The notes below the pieces were generated by a model that was not told where the DNA came from, searched no databases, and saw only the letters and a program-made list of their open reading frames with translations. Shown here in pieces: positions 1 through 13,120 of a stretch of 64,000 nt of DNA. Where the stretch lies: positions 16,129,169 through 16,193,168 of the forward strand of contig NC_089591.1 in the NCBI RefSeq assembly GCF_019320115.1, written 5' to 3'. This DNA is from Miscanthus floridulus (taxonomy: Eukaryota > Streptophyta > Magnoliopsida > Poales > Poaceae). The number at the start of each line of letters is the position of its first letter. Within the stretch, counting starts at the first letter, position 1. The position numbers and the translations under genes were made by a program.

Positions 1-1263
1 TAACTATGTGTTGATGAATAAAAGGAGATCGGGCAGAATTGTAATAGAGAAGCAACAAGGCGTGGAGGCCTTGGTGCCTATTTATCCTCGTCTATGTCGG
101 TTAAGAAATGATTTGCTGTACATCCTCAAGTCATGTTGAACGCATGTCTAGCACTTAGTTAGCCAAATAAGCCGTTCCGACCACGAAGCCAAGTAGCTCA
201 ACTCCGGCTAGGGACCCAATAAGTGAAAGTGCACACACTAGAGGAAGTAAGGGTGTGCGAAGAGCCAGTGGTGTGAGTCCAAGGGTAGGTCAGGCCTGAA
301 CTTCCTGGCAGACTTGTAGTATCCCTGCGGGCGCGGTGCTGATCGAACCCGTGACTATACCTGAGTTGTACCAAAGGTGACCTGATGCGACCCTGACAGA
401 GGAAGTATGGGTTTGTATTAGGAATAACTCCCTAGCTGGTTGGAATCGATTCGAGTCGCTATCTCTCCCGGATAGTGAGAACTTGACTGAGCAGTGGCAA
501 CATAGCATTAATTGATAGGAACTTGATGGTATGATGATGCTCAAATTAATACCATGGATATGGTTACTAATGCTTGTTAGCTTAATCACATGATTGCTCT
601 AGTACAGGCGCTAATCTAGAGATGCTTAATTGAGTAGGTATTCAATTTGATGCTAAAGGTATTAAATCTCCAAGTTATGTTACTTAAGCTTTTATGCAAA
701 ATGTTGTCAAGCTAACTCCACCGATAAAGCCTTGCATACTCCTTGGTGTCCTATTATTTATAGTTTACAACGGGTAAGTCTAGCTGAGTATATTCTCATA
801 GTTAGGGTTTATTCCCTCTTGTTGCAGATGATATGATGTATCATGGGTACTGTAAGAACTGCCTTCATCCTATTGTAGATGAGGATTAAACCATGGGGCA
901 TGGTACTTCTAAGTTATCCACTCTATTATGCTTTTGCTAGAATTGATTGTGGTACTGGCATGTATTTGAATGAAGTGTGATGTTGATGTCAAACTACTTT
1001 GCTTTTGTTGTTTTATCTTGGTTTGTAATAATTATGTGAACTCTGATGTATGTGAGATATTTGTGAACCATTTGTGAACTATGATGTAACATGTGACTTG
1101 TTATATTGAATCATGTACGATCTTAGCTTGTATGTTGGTAGGTTTGAGATCCTTCGTGATTTCATTGGACTACTGGGTTTATATGGGCTCAAGTATGATA
1201 GTTTGATTGCTTCGGTGATTGCTATTGTACTTGTGCTCTTATAAATTAGACGGTTTTGTTACA
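1..1263 (+). repeat. 3' part of a Gypsy-type LTR
   Basis: The segment is clearly similar, with many substitutions and small indels, to 11560-12747. Shared blocks include the stretch around 160-290 and the one around 440-480. It ends in GGTTTTGTTACA, a good LTR end (..CA), and a tRNA-Met-like primer site follows directly. The 5' start lies outside the window. No protein is encoded; the small minus-strand reading frame at 290-589 has no recognisable content. The Gypsy assignment is an inference from LTR size and the primer site. Confidence 0.6.
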
Positions 1264-1283
1264 GCTAGTATCAGAGCAAGGTT
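1264..1283 (+). other. Primer-binding-like site of a Gypsy element
   Basis: CTAGTATCAGAGCAAGG directly follows the LTR end and differs little from the TGGTATCAGAGC consensus complementary to initiator tRNA-Met. It shows that the preceding segment is a 5' LTR read in the plus direction. The internal region of that element stops after about 150 bases, where the truncated Copia element begins near 1437. Confidence 0.55.
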
Positions 1284-1436
1284 CAACACTAAACATGTCA
1301 TATAGGTATTTAAAACAAAGGTTTTGTTTTATAAAATCAGTTTGACAACTTATAGCTATATATATAGGTGTGTTAAAAATCTAAATTTTAAATTTAGAGT
1401 GTGCCAGTGGTCATATCCTTTATGTCCAGTTAAGGA

Positions 1437-4260
1437 CTATCCCGCATAATCCAAGTCGGAGTACCCAACTAGCTCAAACTTTACTTCTTTGGGATACCAT
1501 AAACCAATATTTTGTGTATGCTTCAAGTACCTTAATATTCTCTTTGTAGCCTTCAAATGACTTTCTCTTGGTGAGGCTTGAAATCTTGCACACATGCATA
1601 CACTAAACATGACATCTGGCCTTGATGCTGTCACATAGAGTAGGCTTCCAATCATAGACTGATATAATTTTTGATCCACCATATTTCCACTTGCATCACT
1701 ATCCAAGTTGTCATTTGTTCCCAATAGTGTGCTAATGGCTTTACTATCATTCATGCCAAACTTCTTGATCATGTCCTTGATATACTTGCCTTGACTCATA
1801 AATGTATCATTCTTCAATTGCTTAATTTGAAGACCAAGGAAGTAACTTAGCTCTCCAATCATGGATATCGCAAACTCATTAGCCATTATCTTTCCAAACT
1901 CATCACAAAAGTCTTGATTGGTTGATCCAAATATGATGTCATCAACATAGATTTGCAACACAAATTAATCTTTTCCAATCTTCTTAATGAAAAGAGTGGT
2001 GTCAACCTTGCCCTATCATGAACTCTTTAGAGAGTAGAAAGTCCCTCAATCTCTCATACCATGCTCTAGGTCCCTCAATCTCTCATACCATGCTCTAGGT
2101 GCTTGCTTCAAGCCATAAAATGCCTTCTTCAACTTATACACATGGTCGGGCTTCTTTTATCTTTAAAACTGGGAGGTTGCTCAACATATACTTCTTCATT
2201 GATGTAACCATTGAGAAATGCACTCTTAACATCCATTTGTTAGAGCTTGATGTTGTGGGCACAAGCATAGGCTAGCAAGATTCTAATTGCTTCTAATCTA
2301 GCAACTGGGGCATATGTTTCTCCAAGTCAAGACCTTCAACTTGTGTATAGCCTTGTGTTACCAATCTTGCTTTGTTCCTTACTACTATCCCATCTTGATC
2401 TTGCTTGTTTCTAAAGACCCATTTGGTTCCAATCACATTGTGTTCCTTTGGTCTTTCTACCAATTCTCATACTTGATTTCTTGTGAAGTTATTCAATTCT
2501 TCATGCATAGCATTCACCCAATCAATATCCTTCAATGCTTTATCAATCTTCTTTGGTTTAATGGATGACACAAATAAGAAGTGCTCACAAAATGAAGCCA
2601 ATCTTGATCTTATTTGTACATCTCTAGAGATATCACCAATTATAGTGTCTAATGGATGATCCCTTGTAATATTGGTTGGTTGGAGCATTGGAGCTTGATT
2701 GCTTGCACTTGCTTGATCATTGGGTTGAGATGATGTACTAGCCACTTGATCTTGTTTATTATCATGAGAGCCATTTGTACTAGCTTGATTTGTATCATCT
2801 TGCATATTTGAGTTAGAGAGCACTTGCACTTGATCATCTTCATCATCATTCACTTGCCTAGGCCTCAATTCACCAACATCCATGTTCTTCACTGGCATTA
2901 GAAAGTTAAATGTCTTTAACATCTTCCAAGTTTTCATTTTCTTCTTGTGAACCCTTGTTTTCATCAAATTCAACATCATGAACTTCCTCAAGAGTACTAC
3001 TATCTAAATTCCAAACTCTATATGCTTTGCCTGTAGTGGAGTAACCAAGTAGGAATCCTTCATTACATTTATTATCAAACTTATCCAATCTAGTGCCTTT
3101 CTTCAAGATATAGCATTTACAACCAAAGACCTGAAAATATGCAATGTTGGGCTTTCTACCATTCAAGAGCTCATATAGTGTCTTCTCTTTCAATGGGTGA
3201 CAATAGAGACGGTTGCTACAATAGCAAGCCGTGTTGATAGCTTCGGCTCAAAAGGATTGACTCACATTGTACTCACTAAGCATAGACCTTGCCATATCAA
3301 TAAGTGTCCTATTCTTCCTCTTAACAAGGCCATTTGATTAGTGGAGTGTACTTGGCCGAGAATTGATGTCTAATTCCAAATTCATCACAGAACTCATCAA
3401 TTCTAGTGTTCTTGAACTCACTACTATTGTCACTTCTAACTCTCTTGATGGTTGTTTCAAACTCATTGTGAATGCCTTTGACAAATAATTTGAATAATGC
3501 AAACACATCATTTTTGTCCACTAGAAAGAATACCCATGTGTATCTAGTATAATTATCCACTATCACAAAGCCATATTTGTTTCCACCAATGCTAGTGTAT
3601 CAAGTTGGCCCAAACAAATCCATGTGCAATAACTCAAATGCTTTACTAGTGCTCATCATGCTTTTCTTAGGATAGGGTGTTTCCAACTTGTTTGCCGGCT
3701 TGACAAGAGGCTACAAAGCTTATCCTTCTCAAACACAACATCTTTCAAGTCCTCTAATCAAGTCATGCTTAACCAATTTATTCAATTATTTCATTCCAAC
3801 ATGACTAAGCCTTCTATGCCATAACCAACTCATGCTAGACTTAGTGAACAAACATGTAGATAATTGAGCTTCACTAGTATTGAAATCAACCAAGTATAGA
3901 TTCTCATATCTAAAGCCTTTGAAGATCAAATTAGAGCCATCTACACTTATGATCTCTACATCATCTACCTCAAATATAGCATTTAAATCCAAGATCACAC
4001 AATTGAGCTATGGATAGCAAATTGAAGTTCAAGCTCTCTACTAGCAACACATTGGAAAATGCTTATGTCATTGGATATTGCAATCTTACCAAGCCCTTTG
4101 ACCTTGCCTTTGCTATTGTCACCAAATATGATACTATCATAACCATTATTGCCATTGGTGTTGATTGAACTAAACATTCTTGCATCACCGGTCATGTGTT
4201 GAGTGCACCCACTATCAAGAACCCAATGCCTTCCTCCGGCTTTGTAATTAACCTACAAAA
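1437..4260 (-). pseudogene. Copia-1 pol (protease, integrase, reverse transcriptase), broken
   Basis: Fragments in order on the minus strand are: aspartic protease (DSGCTQHMTG, near 4200); GAG-pre-integrase (LWHRRLSHVGMK, 3786-3998); integrase core (YTRYTWVFFLVDKNDV with RSDNSSEF, 3321-3566); integrase C-terminus (FGCKCYILKKG, 2906-3193); reverse transcriptase start ([12 protein letters not shown], near 2500) and catalytic YVDDIIFGS (near 1930). RNase H stops after SDLDYAG at 1437. A 29-base tandem duplication lies in the RT region at 2041-2098. Frames change between nearly all blocks, so no function is left. Confidence 0.85.
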
Positions 4261-4301
4261 GAAGATAAATTCTTTTTAGGTACCCAAACTTGCTTGGGTC
4301 C

Positions 4302-6314
4302 TTAAAGATTAGTTACTAAGCTCTTTGGTACCCAAATGGATTTCTTCTTTAAGCCCATCCATGGTTTACCAATGAACTTAGCCTTTACACCAATTTGCAC
4401 CCTTGGTAAGCATATAGAAAGAATCAAGCTTAATTGAGGATACATTAGTATTTTTACTCTTATTTTTGCATTCATGCTCTTTATGACCAACTTGCTTGCA
4501 ACTAGTGCAAAACTGACCATTAGTTCTTCACAAAACTAGTCTTGTGAGGAGTAAAAGCCACCTTATCTTTCTTGAGGGTATAGTCCAATCTCTCTTTGTA
4601 GAGAGAAGCTCTTTGGCTACCCAAGCACATAAGCAAGCAGTCTTCACCACCATAGGCCTTAGCCAAGGTGTGAGTGAGCTTATTGACCTCCTTCTTGAGG
4701 TTCTCATTCTCAACCAGTAGTGAGGCATCACAAGTGAAACCATCACTACTAGATGAGGTGGAAGTAGAAGTACTACAAGAAGGGTTAGCGGGAGCAACAA
4801 TGATAGGCATAGATAATGATTCATCAATTATATCACAAGTTAAGCCTACATCACAAGTCTCAACATGCTTCTTTTTATTTTATTCATTAAGCAAAGAGGA
4901 ACAAGCCTTTTCAAGCTTTTTAGTGAGCCTTGCCAAGCTTCTCATGGGCTTCCTCTAGCCTCTAATGAGATGCATTGAGCTCATCAAAGGCTTGCTTATG
5001 GGCTTTTATTTCCTTATGTAAGTTTTTGCATTCACTTCTCTTAATACCAAAGTATTCTTTAGCATCTTCTAGCATGTCAAATAGTTCATCCTTAGTAGGT
5101 TCATCATTATCACTATCACTGTCATTTTCATTTTCATTATCATGTTTTTTATCACTTCCATCATTACAAATTTGTACCTTAGTGGCCTTATCCATGAAGC
5201 ATGATGGAGTGTCGAAGAGAGAAGGCTTCTCATTGATAGCAATGCTTGCAAGTGCCTTCTTCTTGGTGGTCTTATCATCATCACCACTTGAGGAAGCATC
5301 ACTCTCCCAAGTGACCACATATAAACCACCCTTCTTCTTTTTGAAGGTCATTTTATCCTTCTTCTCTTTCTTTTCCTTCTTGTTCTTCTTATCGTCATCT
5401 TTGTCACTATTGTATGGACATTGAGCAACAAGATGATCTTTGCTTCCACAATTGAAGCACCTTCTTGACTCTTCCTTGTTCTTGGATGAAGACTTCTTTC
5501 TTCTAGCACGGTATCCTTTATTCATCATGAACTTTCCAAATCTCTTGACAAAGAGAGCCATCTTCTCATCATCATCAGTATCCCATGAGCCATCATCTTC
5601 ACTTGATGTATCTTGCTTTGCCTTGCCCTTAGATGATGTGGCCTTGAATGCCATGCTCTTCTTCTTCTTCTCATCCTTCTTCTCATCTTTCCTCCCCTTC
5701 TTTTCTTCCTTCACATCATCATCTCTATATGTATCATCGGCTAGTATATCCCCCAACACTTGGTTTGGTATCATGGTGTCCAAACCACTCATCACTAGAA
5801 TAGTGACCAATGTGCTAAATCTTGAAGGCAAATATCTCAAGAACTTATGGGAGAAGTCCTTCTCCTTCACCTCTTCTCCAAGTGCTTTGAGATCATTGAC
5901 AAGCACTTGAAGCCTATGGAACATCTCTGGCACACTCTCATCCTCCTTCATCTTGAAGCTTGCAAACTTCTCTTTGAGAATGTATGCCTTTGCACCCTTC
6001 ATGGCTTGAGTGCCCTCAAATGATTCCTCCAATTTCTTTCATTCCTCATGAGCTCTCTCAATGTTTTTGATTTGCTCAAAAGTTTTCTCATTCAAAGCAT
6101 CATGGATGGCACTAAGAGCAATGTCATTATTTTGGAGTAGCATTTCTTCAGCGGTGGTGGGAGCCTCTTTATCTTCAATCTCAATCTTTATCTCTACCAC
6201 CTTCCAAACTTTCCTATTGATTGACTAGATATAAGTTGTCATCTTAGCTTTTCAATAGGGATAATTTGAGCCATCAAATTATGGTGGTTTCTTAGTGTTG
6301 CTGATTTGAGCCAT
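4302..6314 (-). pseudogene. Copia-1 gag (nucleocapsid polyprotein), broken
   Basis: The likely start codon is at 6312-6314 (MAQISN...), in frame with the long open stretch 6032-4962 but interrupted by early stops. The open part has the UBN2-type gag domain, with a VPEMFHRLQVLVNDLKALG stretch and FLRYLPSRFS, then a lysine/aspartate-rich segment. A CCHC zinc knuckle (CFNCGSKDHLVAQC) lies near 5420-5465. Downstream comes an acidic coiled-coil tail and, after frame breaks, a second knuckle (CTSCKQVGHKEHEC) near 4455-4515. Two knuckles far apart are seen again in the Sirevirus at 39346. The product would package retrotransposon RNA; this copy cannot make it intact. Confidence 0.8.
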
Positions 6315-6356
6315 TTTTACACCGAAGATTGTTAAGCCTCAAATCACGGTGACCTC

Positions 6357-6371
6357 AACTCTGATACCACT
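6357..6371 (-). other. Primer-binding site of Copia-1
   Basis: The plus strand reads CTCTGATACCAC next to the LTR end, so the minus strand reads GTGGTATCAGAG. This is the tRNA-Met primer-binding site typical of Copia elements, and it fixes the orientation of the element. Confidence 0.8.
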
Positions 6372-8316
6372 TGAAAGGTCCTAATGGCTAGAGGGGGGTG
6401 AATAGCCTATTAAAATTTCTATAACAACACTTAACAAACTGGTTAGACAATTATGAGACGAAACAAGTGTTGCGCTAGCCTACTAAAAATACAAGCCACC
6501 TACCATAATTCTAGTATATATAGTTTCTATCCACACAATAGCTATGTCACTACACTAAGTTAGTGTGCTCTCAAAGGCAAACTAAAGAGCCACACTAACC
6601 AAACTAACAAGCTCTCACAACTAGCTACACTAAAGAGCTTTACAACTAGTTTGTGGTAATGTAAAGAGAGTGAGCAATTTGTTTATACCGCCGTGTCGAG
6701 GAGTGAACCAATCAATTACAAGAATGAATACCAATGAAGACTAATCACCTCAGAATCAAATGATGAATACAATGATTTTTACCGAGGTTCACTTGCTTGC
6801 AGGTAAGCTAGTCCTCGTTGTGGCGATTCACTCACTTGGAGGTTCACGCGCCAATTGGCATCACACACCAAACCCTTAATAGGGTGCCGCACAACCAACA
6901 TATGATGAGGATCACACAAGCCATGAGCAATTCACTAAAGTACCTTTTGGCTCTCCATTGGAGAAAGGTCAAGAACCCCTCACAATCATCACGATCGGAG
7001 CAGAAGACAATCACCAACCTCCACTCGACGATCCTCAGCTGCTCCAAGTCGTCTAGGTGGTGGCAACCACCAAGAGTAACAAGCGAATCCCGTAGCAAAA
7101 CACAAACACCAAATGCCTCTAGATGCAAACACTCAAGCAATGCACTTGGATTCACTCCCAATCTCACAAAGATGATGAATCTATGATGGAGATGAGTGGA
7201 AGGGCTTTGGCTAAGCTCACAAGGTTGCTATGTCAATGCAAATGGCCAAGAGTATGAGCTTAAGTCAGCCATGGGGCTTAAATAGAGAGCCCCCATGAAT
7301 AGAGACATTGGGATCCTCACTGCCCTGAGCACGGGGCGACCGGACACGCAGGTTAGATCGATCGAACGCTGAACCCCAGCGTCTGGTCACACGATGTGTC
7401 CTATGTGTCCCCTGCTTCAAATGCTGATCGTCCGATCTTAACGGTCACTAGTACATTTAAGTTGTGACCGGACGCGCTGCTTCGAAGTGACCAAACGCTA
7501 GACCTCAGCGTCCGATCGTTTCTAGTAAGCATCCAGAAGCGAGAAATCATGACCGAACGCATCCAAACATGCTCGACCAGACTCACCCAGCGTCTAGTCA
7601 CTTGGTGTCTCCTTTGTACGCTGCCACGTTAGTAGGACTGGATGCAACCCTCCAGCGACTGGTCACTAAGTGACCTAGTGTCCGGTCAGAGACCAACGCC
7701 AGTGTCTTTGCTGCTTCTACAAACCGAACGTGCTGGTCCTTCCGAGACCAGCGTCCAGTCACTCACAGTGACCTTCATCTTTTCTGTATAGGGCGTCGGT
7801 GGCACCATCGGACTGTCCGCACTCTACGGGCAGACACTCCACCGGTGAAGTTCCTAACCCTTGCTCAAATGTGCCAACCACCAAGTGTATCACCTTGTGC
7901 ACATCTGTTAGCATATTTTCACAAACATTTTCAAGGGTGTTAGCACTCCACTAGATCCTAAATGCATATGCAATGAGTTAGAGCATCTAGTAGCACTTTG
8001 ATAACTGCATTTCGATATGAGTTTCACCCCTCTTAATAGTACGGCTATCAAACCAAAATATGATCACACTCTCTAAGTGTCTTGATCACCAAAACAAAAT
8101 AGCTCATATCATTTATACCTTTGCCTTGAGCCTTTTGTTTTTCTCTTTCTTCTTTTCAAGTTCAAGCACTTGATCATCACTATAGCATCACCATCATCAT
8201 GATCTTCACAATTGCTTCATCACTTGGAGTAGTGCCACCTATCTCATAATCACTTTGATAAACTAGGTTAGCACTTAGGATTTCATCAATTCACTAAAAC
8301 CAAACTAGAGCTTTCA
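6372..8316 (-). repeat. 5' LTR of Copia-1
   Basis: On the minus strand it runs from TGAAAGCTCTAG at 8316 to GGTCCTTTCA... at 6372 (plus strand TGAAAGGTCC), about 1945 bases. It holds a cluster of GACCGGACG/CGTCCGGTC-type motifs between about 7330 and 7870. A TATTTAAG box on the minus strand (7278-7285) would suit an LTR promoter. Its length exceeds the 1541-base LTR of the element at 39346, so the two belong to different subfamilies or this LTR has an insertion. Confidence 0.8.
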
Positions 8317-11300
8317 ATGACATGAACCAATTTTGCTTCTAAGTGTTGGTTTACATTGAAATGCCATTTTTATGATGCTAGTTTGACCAAAGTGGAACAA
8401 TAGCTTAGAGTGTTTGCATGGCTGTGTGACCTAAATAAAAGTTGTAGTTCACATCATGGGTAACAAACTTTATTTGAGGGTCATGAGCTAATTCAGTGTC
8501 TAACATGGTCAAATAGAGCTCACAAGTTCCAACAAAAATGTTGTTTTGTGACTTCAAATTTTTCTGTGTAGAATGTTGATTTCAGTTTCAAAGTAGCTCA
8601 CTTTAGAGCTCTGTAGTTTGAAAACCATTGTGAATTAGACAAAACTCTTTTAATCAATCTTGTAGCTTTCACATAGCTCTATAATGTTTATTAAGGAAAT
8701 TTTTGCTAAAGCGCCATGGATTAGGAGTAGTAATCGCTTAAAGATGCTCCGTCAGTTGGCCTGATGGCCAATTCAGAGTAGCGCCGCATCGACCGTCGTG
8801 GCCGATCGGTGCCAGGCCACGTCCGCCATGTGGAGGCTATCTGCTGACTGATGGTCTCACCAGTTAGGCCGACACGAGCAGTAAAATGGCAGCGACGCGC
8901 CCTCCCTCCTCACTCTCTCTTACTCGCCTTGCTCTGCCTCTCTCTCGCCCTCACTACGCCCGAGCAAAGCCGCAATGCGCCATGCCATCGCCTGTCGACC
9001 TCCGTCGCACTCGCTTGCTGCCACCGTAGCGCCATTGTCCGATTGCTCGTGCACATTGCTCTGCCACCACCGCTAGGCGTACCAATCATGCTTAGGTAAA
9101 GCCACTGTTTGAGTTCCCTACCGCACCGCCGAGCTCACATTCACTGTGGTCGTGCTCCATCATGCCATCTCACTCGCTTGTTTCTCTCGTTAGGGTTAGC
9201 CTAGGGTTAGGTCAAGGTCACACCACTAGCCATTGAGCCAACGCCGGCACACCAGCGCTGGAACATGGCTATGCACCACTATGCTTTCACCATGCCATGC
9301 ACGCGGGCAAGCCTCACCACCGCTTCACAGTGTCTTGATCCACGCCTTAGAGCTTCGCTAGGGTTCATGGATGTTGTAGCCGCGCTCGCCTAGCCATGCC
9401 ATCACCGGAGATGGCCGAAGCACCATCGCGTACCACCGCCGAGCCGCCATGCTCGTCGGTGAGGTAGCTCCGGTGATCCTTCGAGCAAACCTAGGTTACC
9501 AGTAGATGCGCGTGATGATGGGGAATACAACAACGGTGACCTCGTCGCCGATGACCTCACCGTTGACGAGTTCTCGCCTATCAGAGCGCCGCTACTGCTC
9601 TGTGTGTCTGTCATGTGGGGTTGGTTTGACTATGGGCCCCTGCTGTCAGTCGCAGCAGGTGTATAGACCGGGTGCACCTAACTGTAGCGCCCGAGTAAAT
9701 TTGATTTTCTTTATTTATTTCACAGATTTTGTTGCTAACTTGCAAAAATTATATCTGGAGCTAGGAGTATCCAAATGAGGTGAACCAAATTTTGTTGGAT
9801 TCATCATGAAGAGTACTATTTGATAAAAATATGAAATATACTTCTTAGGGTATTTTTCTAGGAGAATTAAATTGAGCAAGATAAGTGATTTTAAAGAAGT
9901 TTATATCTTGTAAAATGCATAACTTGAGCTAGGAAAGTGATAAATTAAGATTCTAATTTTGCTGGTCTTGTGTTGACATGCTATAGCTAGAAAAAATACT
10001 AAACCTATAGTAGACATACTTGTAATATGGTCTTTCTATTTAATCTTAATTAATTGCTAGATTCTAGTGAAATTTATTGGGGTAAAAATACATAACATAT
10101 GATCATACAAATTTTTACACAGTATTCTCATGCTAGGAGGAAGGTTAGAAAAATATTAAATCTATTGCTTGACCCTTTTTACTATGTTAAACTATTTTTG
10201 CTTAAAATAAGCATATATAACTTGTCATTTTTGTAGAGGTAGGTATACTTATCCAAATGACTATGAAGTTTGTAAAGTAGACTATTAGGGTCATGTGTAG
10301 CCTACTATAATTTTCTCAGAATTTATTGAGCACTAGAAATATTTACTCTATAAATCACCTTATTATATAAGGAAATTAATAAATGAATATAAATAAATTA
10401 GTTAGGCTTAACCATGATGTTTTATGTGGTGTGTATGATGCATATAATCTATTTATACTGTTAGTGAGGCTTAGAAGTATTTGTTTATAGGCAACTAGTT
10501 AATTATTACTTTATAATTCAACTAGATGACTGCATTTGTAGTTTCTGTTGTGGTGATGATTTCATGATGATAATGATCTTTTCTGTAAAGATGGTTAATA
10601 ACAAAGTTGTGGATAACTTACTTATCTACCTTGTGTTAAAGTTTTATAGTCATAGGCCTTATAGTTTGAGAATTATAGCTATTAGAAGTTTGCCGTCAGA
10701 AATAATTAGTTCTCTAGATAGATCTGAAAGATGGAATTATTTGGCCTAGATAACTACTGAATCACCTTAAGATGATTAAAAGAAAGTTGTAGGAAAATTT
10801 ATAAGCTTTCTAAAAAGTCCACAACTATTATTTAGATGTGCATAACTCTAGTTATGGTAAAAAATAAGTGGCTGCTGTCTTGCAGTACAGATAATGATCT
10901 ATATAAGTGTTTGTTTAGTTACTAGAGAAGAGATATGCACCTACTCAGTAAAAGAAAATATAACCTTGTTATCACTTTAAGGCAATGCTGTTAAGAACAC
11001 TTAGGAGGATGCATTTCATCACACTATATCCTATGCTACTTGTCATTATATATGCATCCATGATATCTTATTCCGTGCTCATGCATATAGGATCAGTCCG
11101 AAGGGATAACTCTATTGGAGTGTGAAGAAGAGCTAAAGGAACAACAGGAGGCACCTCAGGCCATAGCTCTAGAAGGCAAGGAGCAAGCTCTTGAGGACCT
11201 ACCTAAGTGCCTAGATCATAGGCCAACTTCCTTTATCAAAGGTAAGCCCTCGGAGTATTCTAAGTCTCCCATATTTTATAAAATATCACTTGAGTCTTTT

Positions 11301-12747
11301 ATGTTTGATGCATTAGGTTATAAGAGTTGGTTGGAAACACTTGATGCATAGAACTACCTTGTCCAGATATATACATTTAACCCTGTGTAGGTCTAGGATT
11401 GAATATATGCTTAGCTATGCTTAGACAGGTAGAAGTCGGGTGATTTTCTATCACCTGTGAGATATAGGTGGGCACTGAACCACGGTTGGTTATATTTGCT
11501 ATCATGTAAAAGAACCATGGATGTTGTAAATCGAGGCTGGATGGAGTCTATGTTGTAGGTTGACTCATGCGATTCCGTCTACGCCGATTAAGAACCGTAC
11601 CATTGTTGGTTCCTCGGTCATTTTGAACACATGCCTCTCACTTAGTTGGCCAAATAACTCGTTCCAACCGCGAAGCCGAGTAGCTCAACTCAGGCTGGGC
11701 CCCAGTTCTATAAGAATGTACACTCTAGATGGTAGTAAGGATGTGCGGGGAGCCAGACATGAGCCCAAGGGTAGGACGGGCCTGAACGTCCTGGCAGCTG
11801 GTCGCCCCTGATTGTGCAGCGCTGATCAAACCCACGAAATATGGACCATGAGTTGTATCAAATGTGACCTAAAGTGATTGTTGATCTAGTCTGCCTAGAT
11901 TTGTGTTAGGAATAAATTTTTAGCTAGTTGAAATCGATTCGAATCGTCGTCTCTCCCGGATAGTGAGAAACTTGATTGAGCTTCCTTCTATCGTAGTGTT
12001 AATGGCAAGTAGAATGGTTCTGAGAATGAAATATTAAATGGCTATAGTTATAATTGTGTTGTCATTAACAATATACTACATGTTTGACACAGGTTAGTCG
12101 CTAATCTAGAGATGAAAAGATATAATTAACTTGATGACCGAATTATAAAAGGTATAGTTGAATTAGTGGCTTTTTATACAAAATGTTGTCAAGCTAGCTC
12201 CACTTATAAAGCCTTGCATGATCCTTAGAGTCACTTTATTTTTGATTTATGACAGGGTAAGTCTAGTTGAGTACCTTCTTGTACTCATAGTTTATTTCCT
12301 ATTGTTGCAGATAATACGATGTATCATGGTTACTGTAAGAACTGCTTCTGTCCCACCGTGGACGAGGAGTAGGGCCCTAGGAAAGGCATCTCTTGTTAAT
12401 CCCTCTCTTATGCTTTTGTGGGATTATGATCATGAGCTGGCACAGTATTTGAACAACGATGGAGATGTTGGTTTCAAACTCTATTTGCTTCTGCTACTAT
12501 TTTACCTGAACTTTGTTGGTAATAACTTTTAATCGTACTCTGATATATGGAACTGTATTTGTGAACTTTATGTAACGTGTGACATGTATGTTGAATCATG
12601 TACGATCTTGGTTGTATGTTGGTTGAATCGAGACCCTTCGTGGTACTCGATGGACTACCGGGTTCATATAGGCTCAAGTATGACAATGCGACCACTTGCG
12701 GGTTGCTATTATACTTGTGCTCTTATAAATTGGACGGTTCTGCTACA
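8317..12747 (+). repeat. Long Gypsy-type LTR fragment, 5' end cut by Copia-1
   Basis: The 3' third (11560-12747) is related to the LTR at 1-1263, down to the same end (GACGGTTCTGCTACA). The order GC-rich block (8700-9680), AT-rich block (9690-11100), then 3' block mirrors the minus-strand solo LTR at 47229-50814, so I treat it as one LTR of at least 4.4 kb. An alternative is that the LTR begins at 9682, where TGTAGCGCCCGAG resembles the TGTAACACC start of the other LTR; 8317-9681 would then be a separate fragment. No primer site follows 12747, as expected for a 3' or solo LTR. The short reading frames in it are not convincing genes. Confidence 0.5.
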
Positions 12748-12978
12748 TCGTGTATGTCGTTAGAATTTTAAATTTTCCCTAAGATTCGTGAGGACGTACA
12801 GAATGTGTGTGCATCATGTTCACTCATGCATTTACATTTTTGCATTCTTCCCTCCCTTATAATTGCTTACCCCATTCATTAAATTTTTTCTCACGTATGA
12901 TATCCTCTCACAAGAGTTGCACACTTTGCTACAGATGATAGCAACATGAGCCCCGTCTCGTAGTGACACGTTCCTGGC

Positions 12979-13120
12979 TATGTTTGGCACTCCTACCTTG
13001 CTGTAGAGGGTGCTAAACTCAGTTGGGTACGCTGAGCCACCCCTATACTTCTGGAGGGAAGTGGCAGCTGAGGGGCAGCCGTGGTATGATGTGCGGGTGA
13101 CCATTAAGAGGCCTCGCTAT
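12979..13120 (+). pseudogene. Unidentified protein fragment with one internal TAG
   Basis: In one frame the stretch reads MFGTPTLL, a TAG, then RVLNSVGYAEPPLYF and WREVAAEGQPWYDVRVTI. It has the composition of a real protein rather than random sequence. I think it resembles an uncharacterised plant family often found in grass repeat DNA, but I cannot name it. The frame continues openly for about 60 more codons without clear homology. Its position just downstream of an LTR suggests a captured or relict fragment. Confidence 0.3.

Larger units (their letters stand above)
1437..8316 (-). mobile_element. Truncated Sirevirus-type Copia retrotransposon (Copia-1)
   Basis: Read on the minus strand the order is LTR (8316 to 6372), primer site, gag, protease, integrase, reverse transcriptase. 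The element stops abruptly inside RNase H at 1437, so the end of pol, any third ORF and the 3' LTR are missing. The Sirevirus/Maximus assignment rests on the LTR type (TGAAAG...CCTTTCA), a long gag with two separate zinc knuckles and a charged coiled-coil extension, and close similarity of the proteins to the element at 39346-57425. With only one end left, no target duplication can be tested; the outer flank at 8317 reads ATGAC. Many stops and frameshifts show that it is old and dead. Confidence 0.85.
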
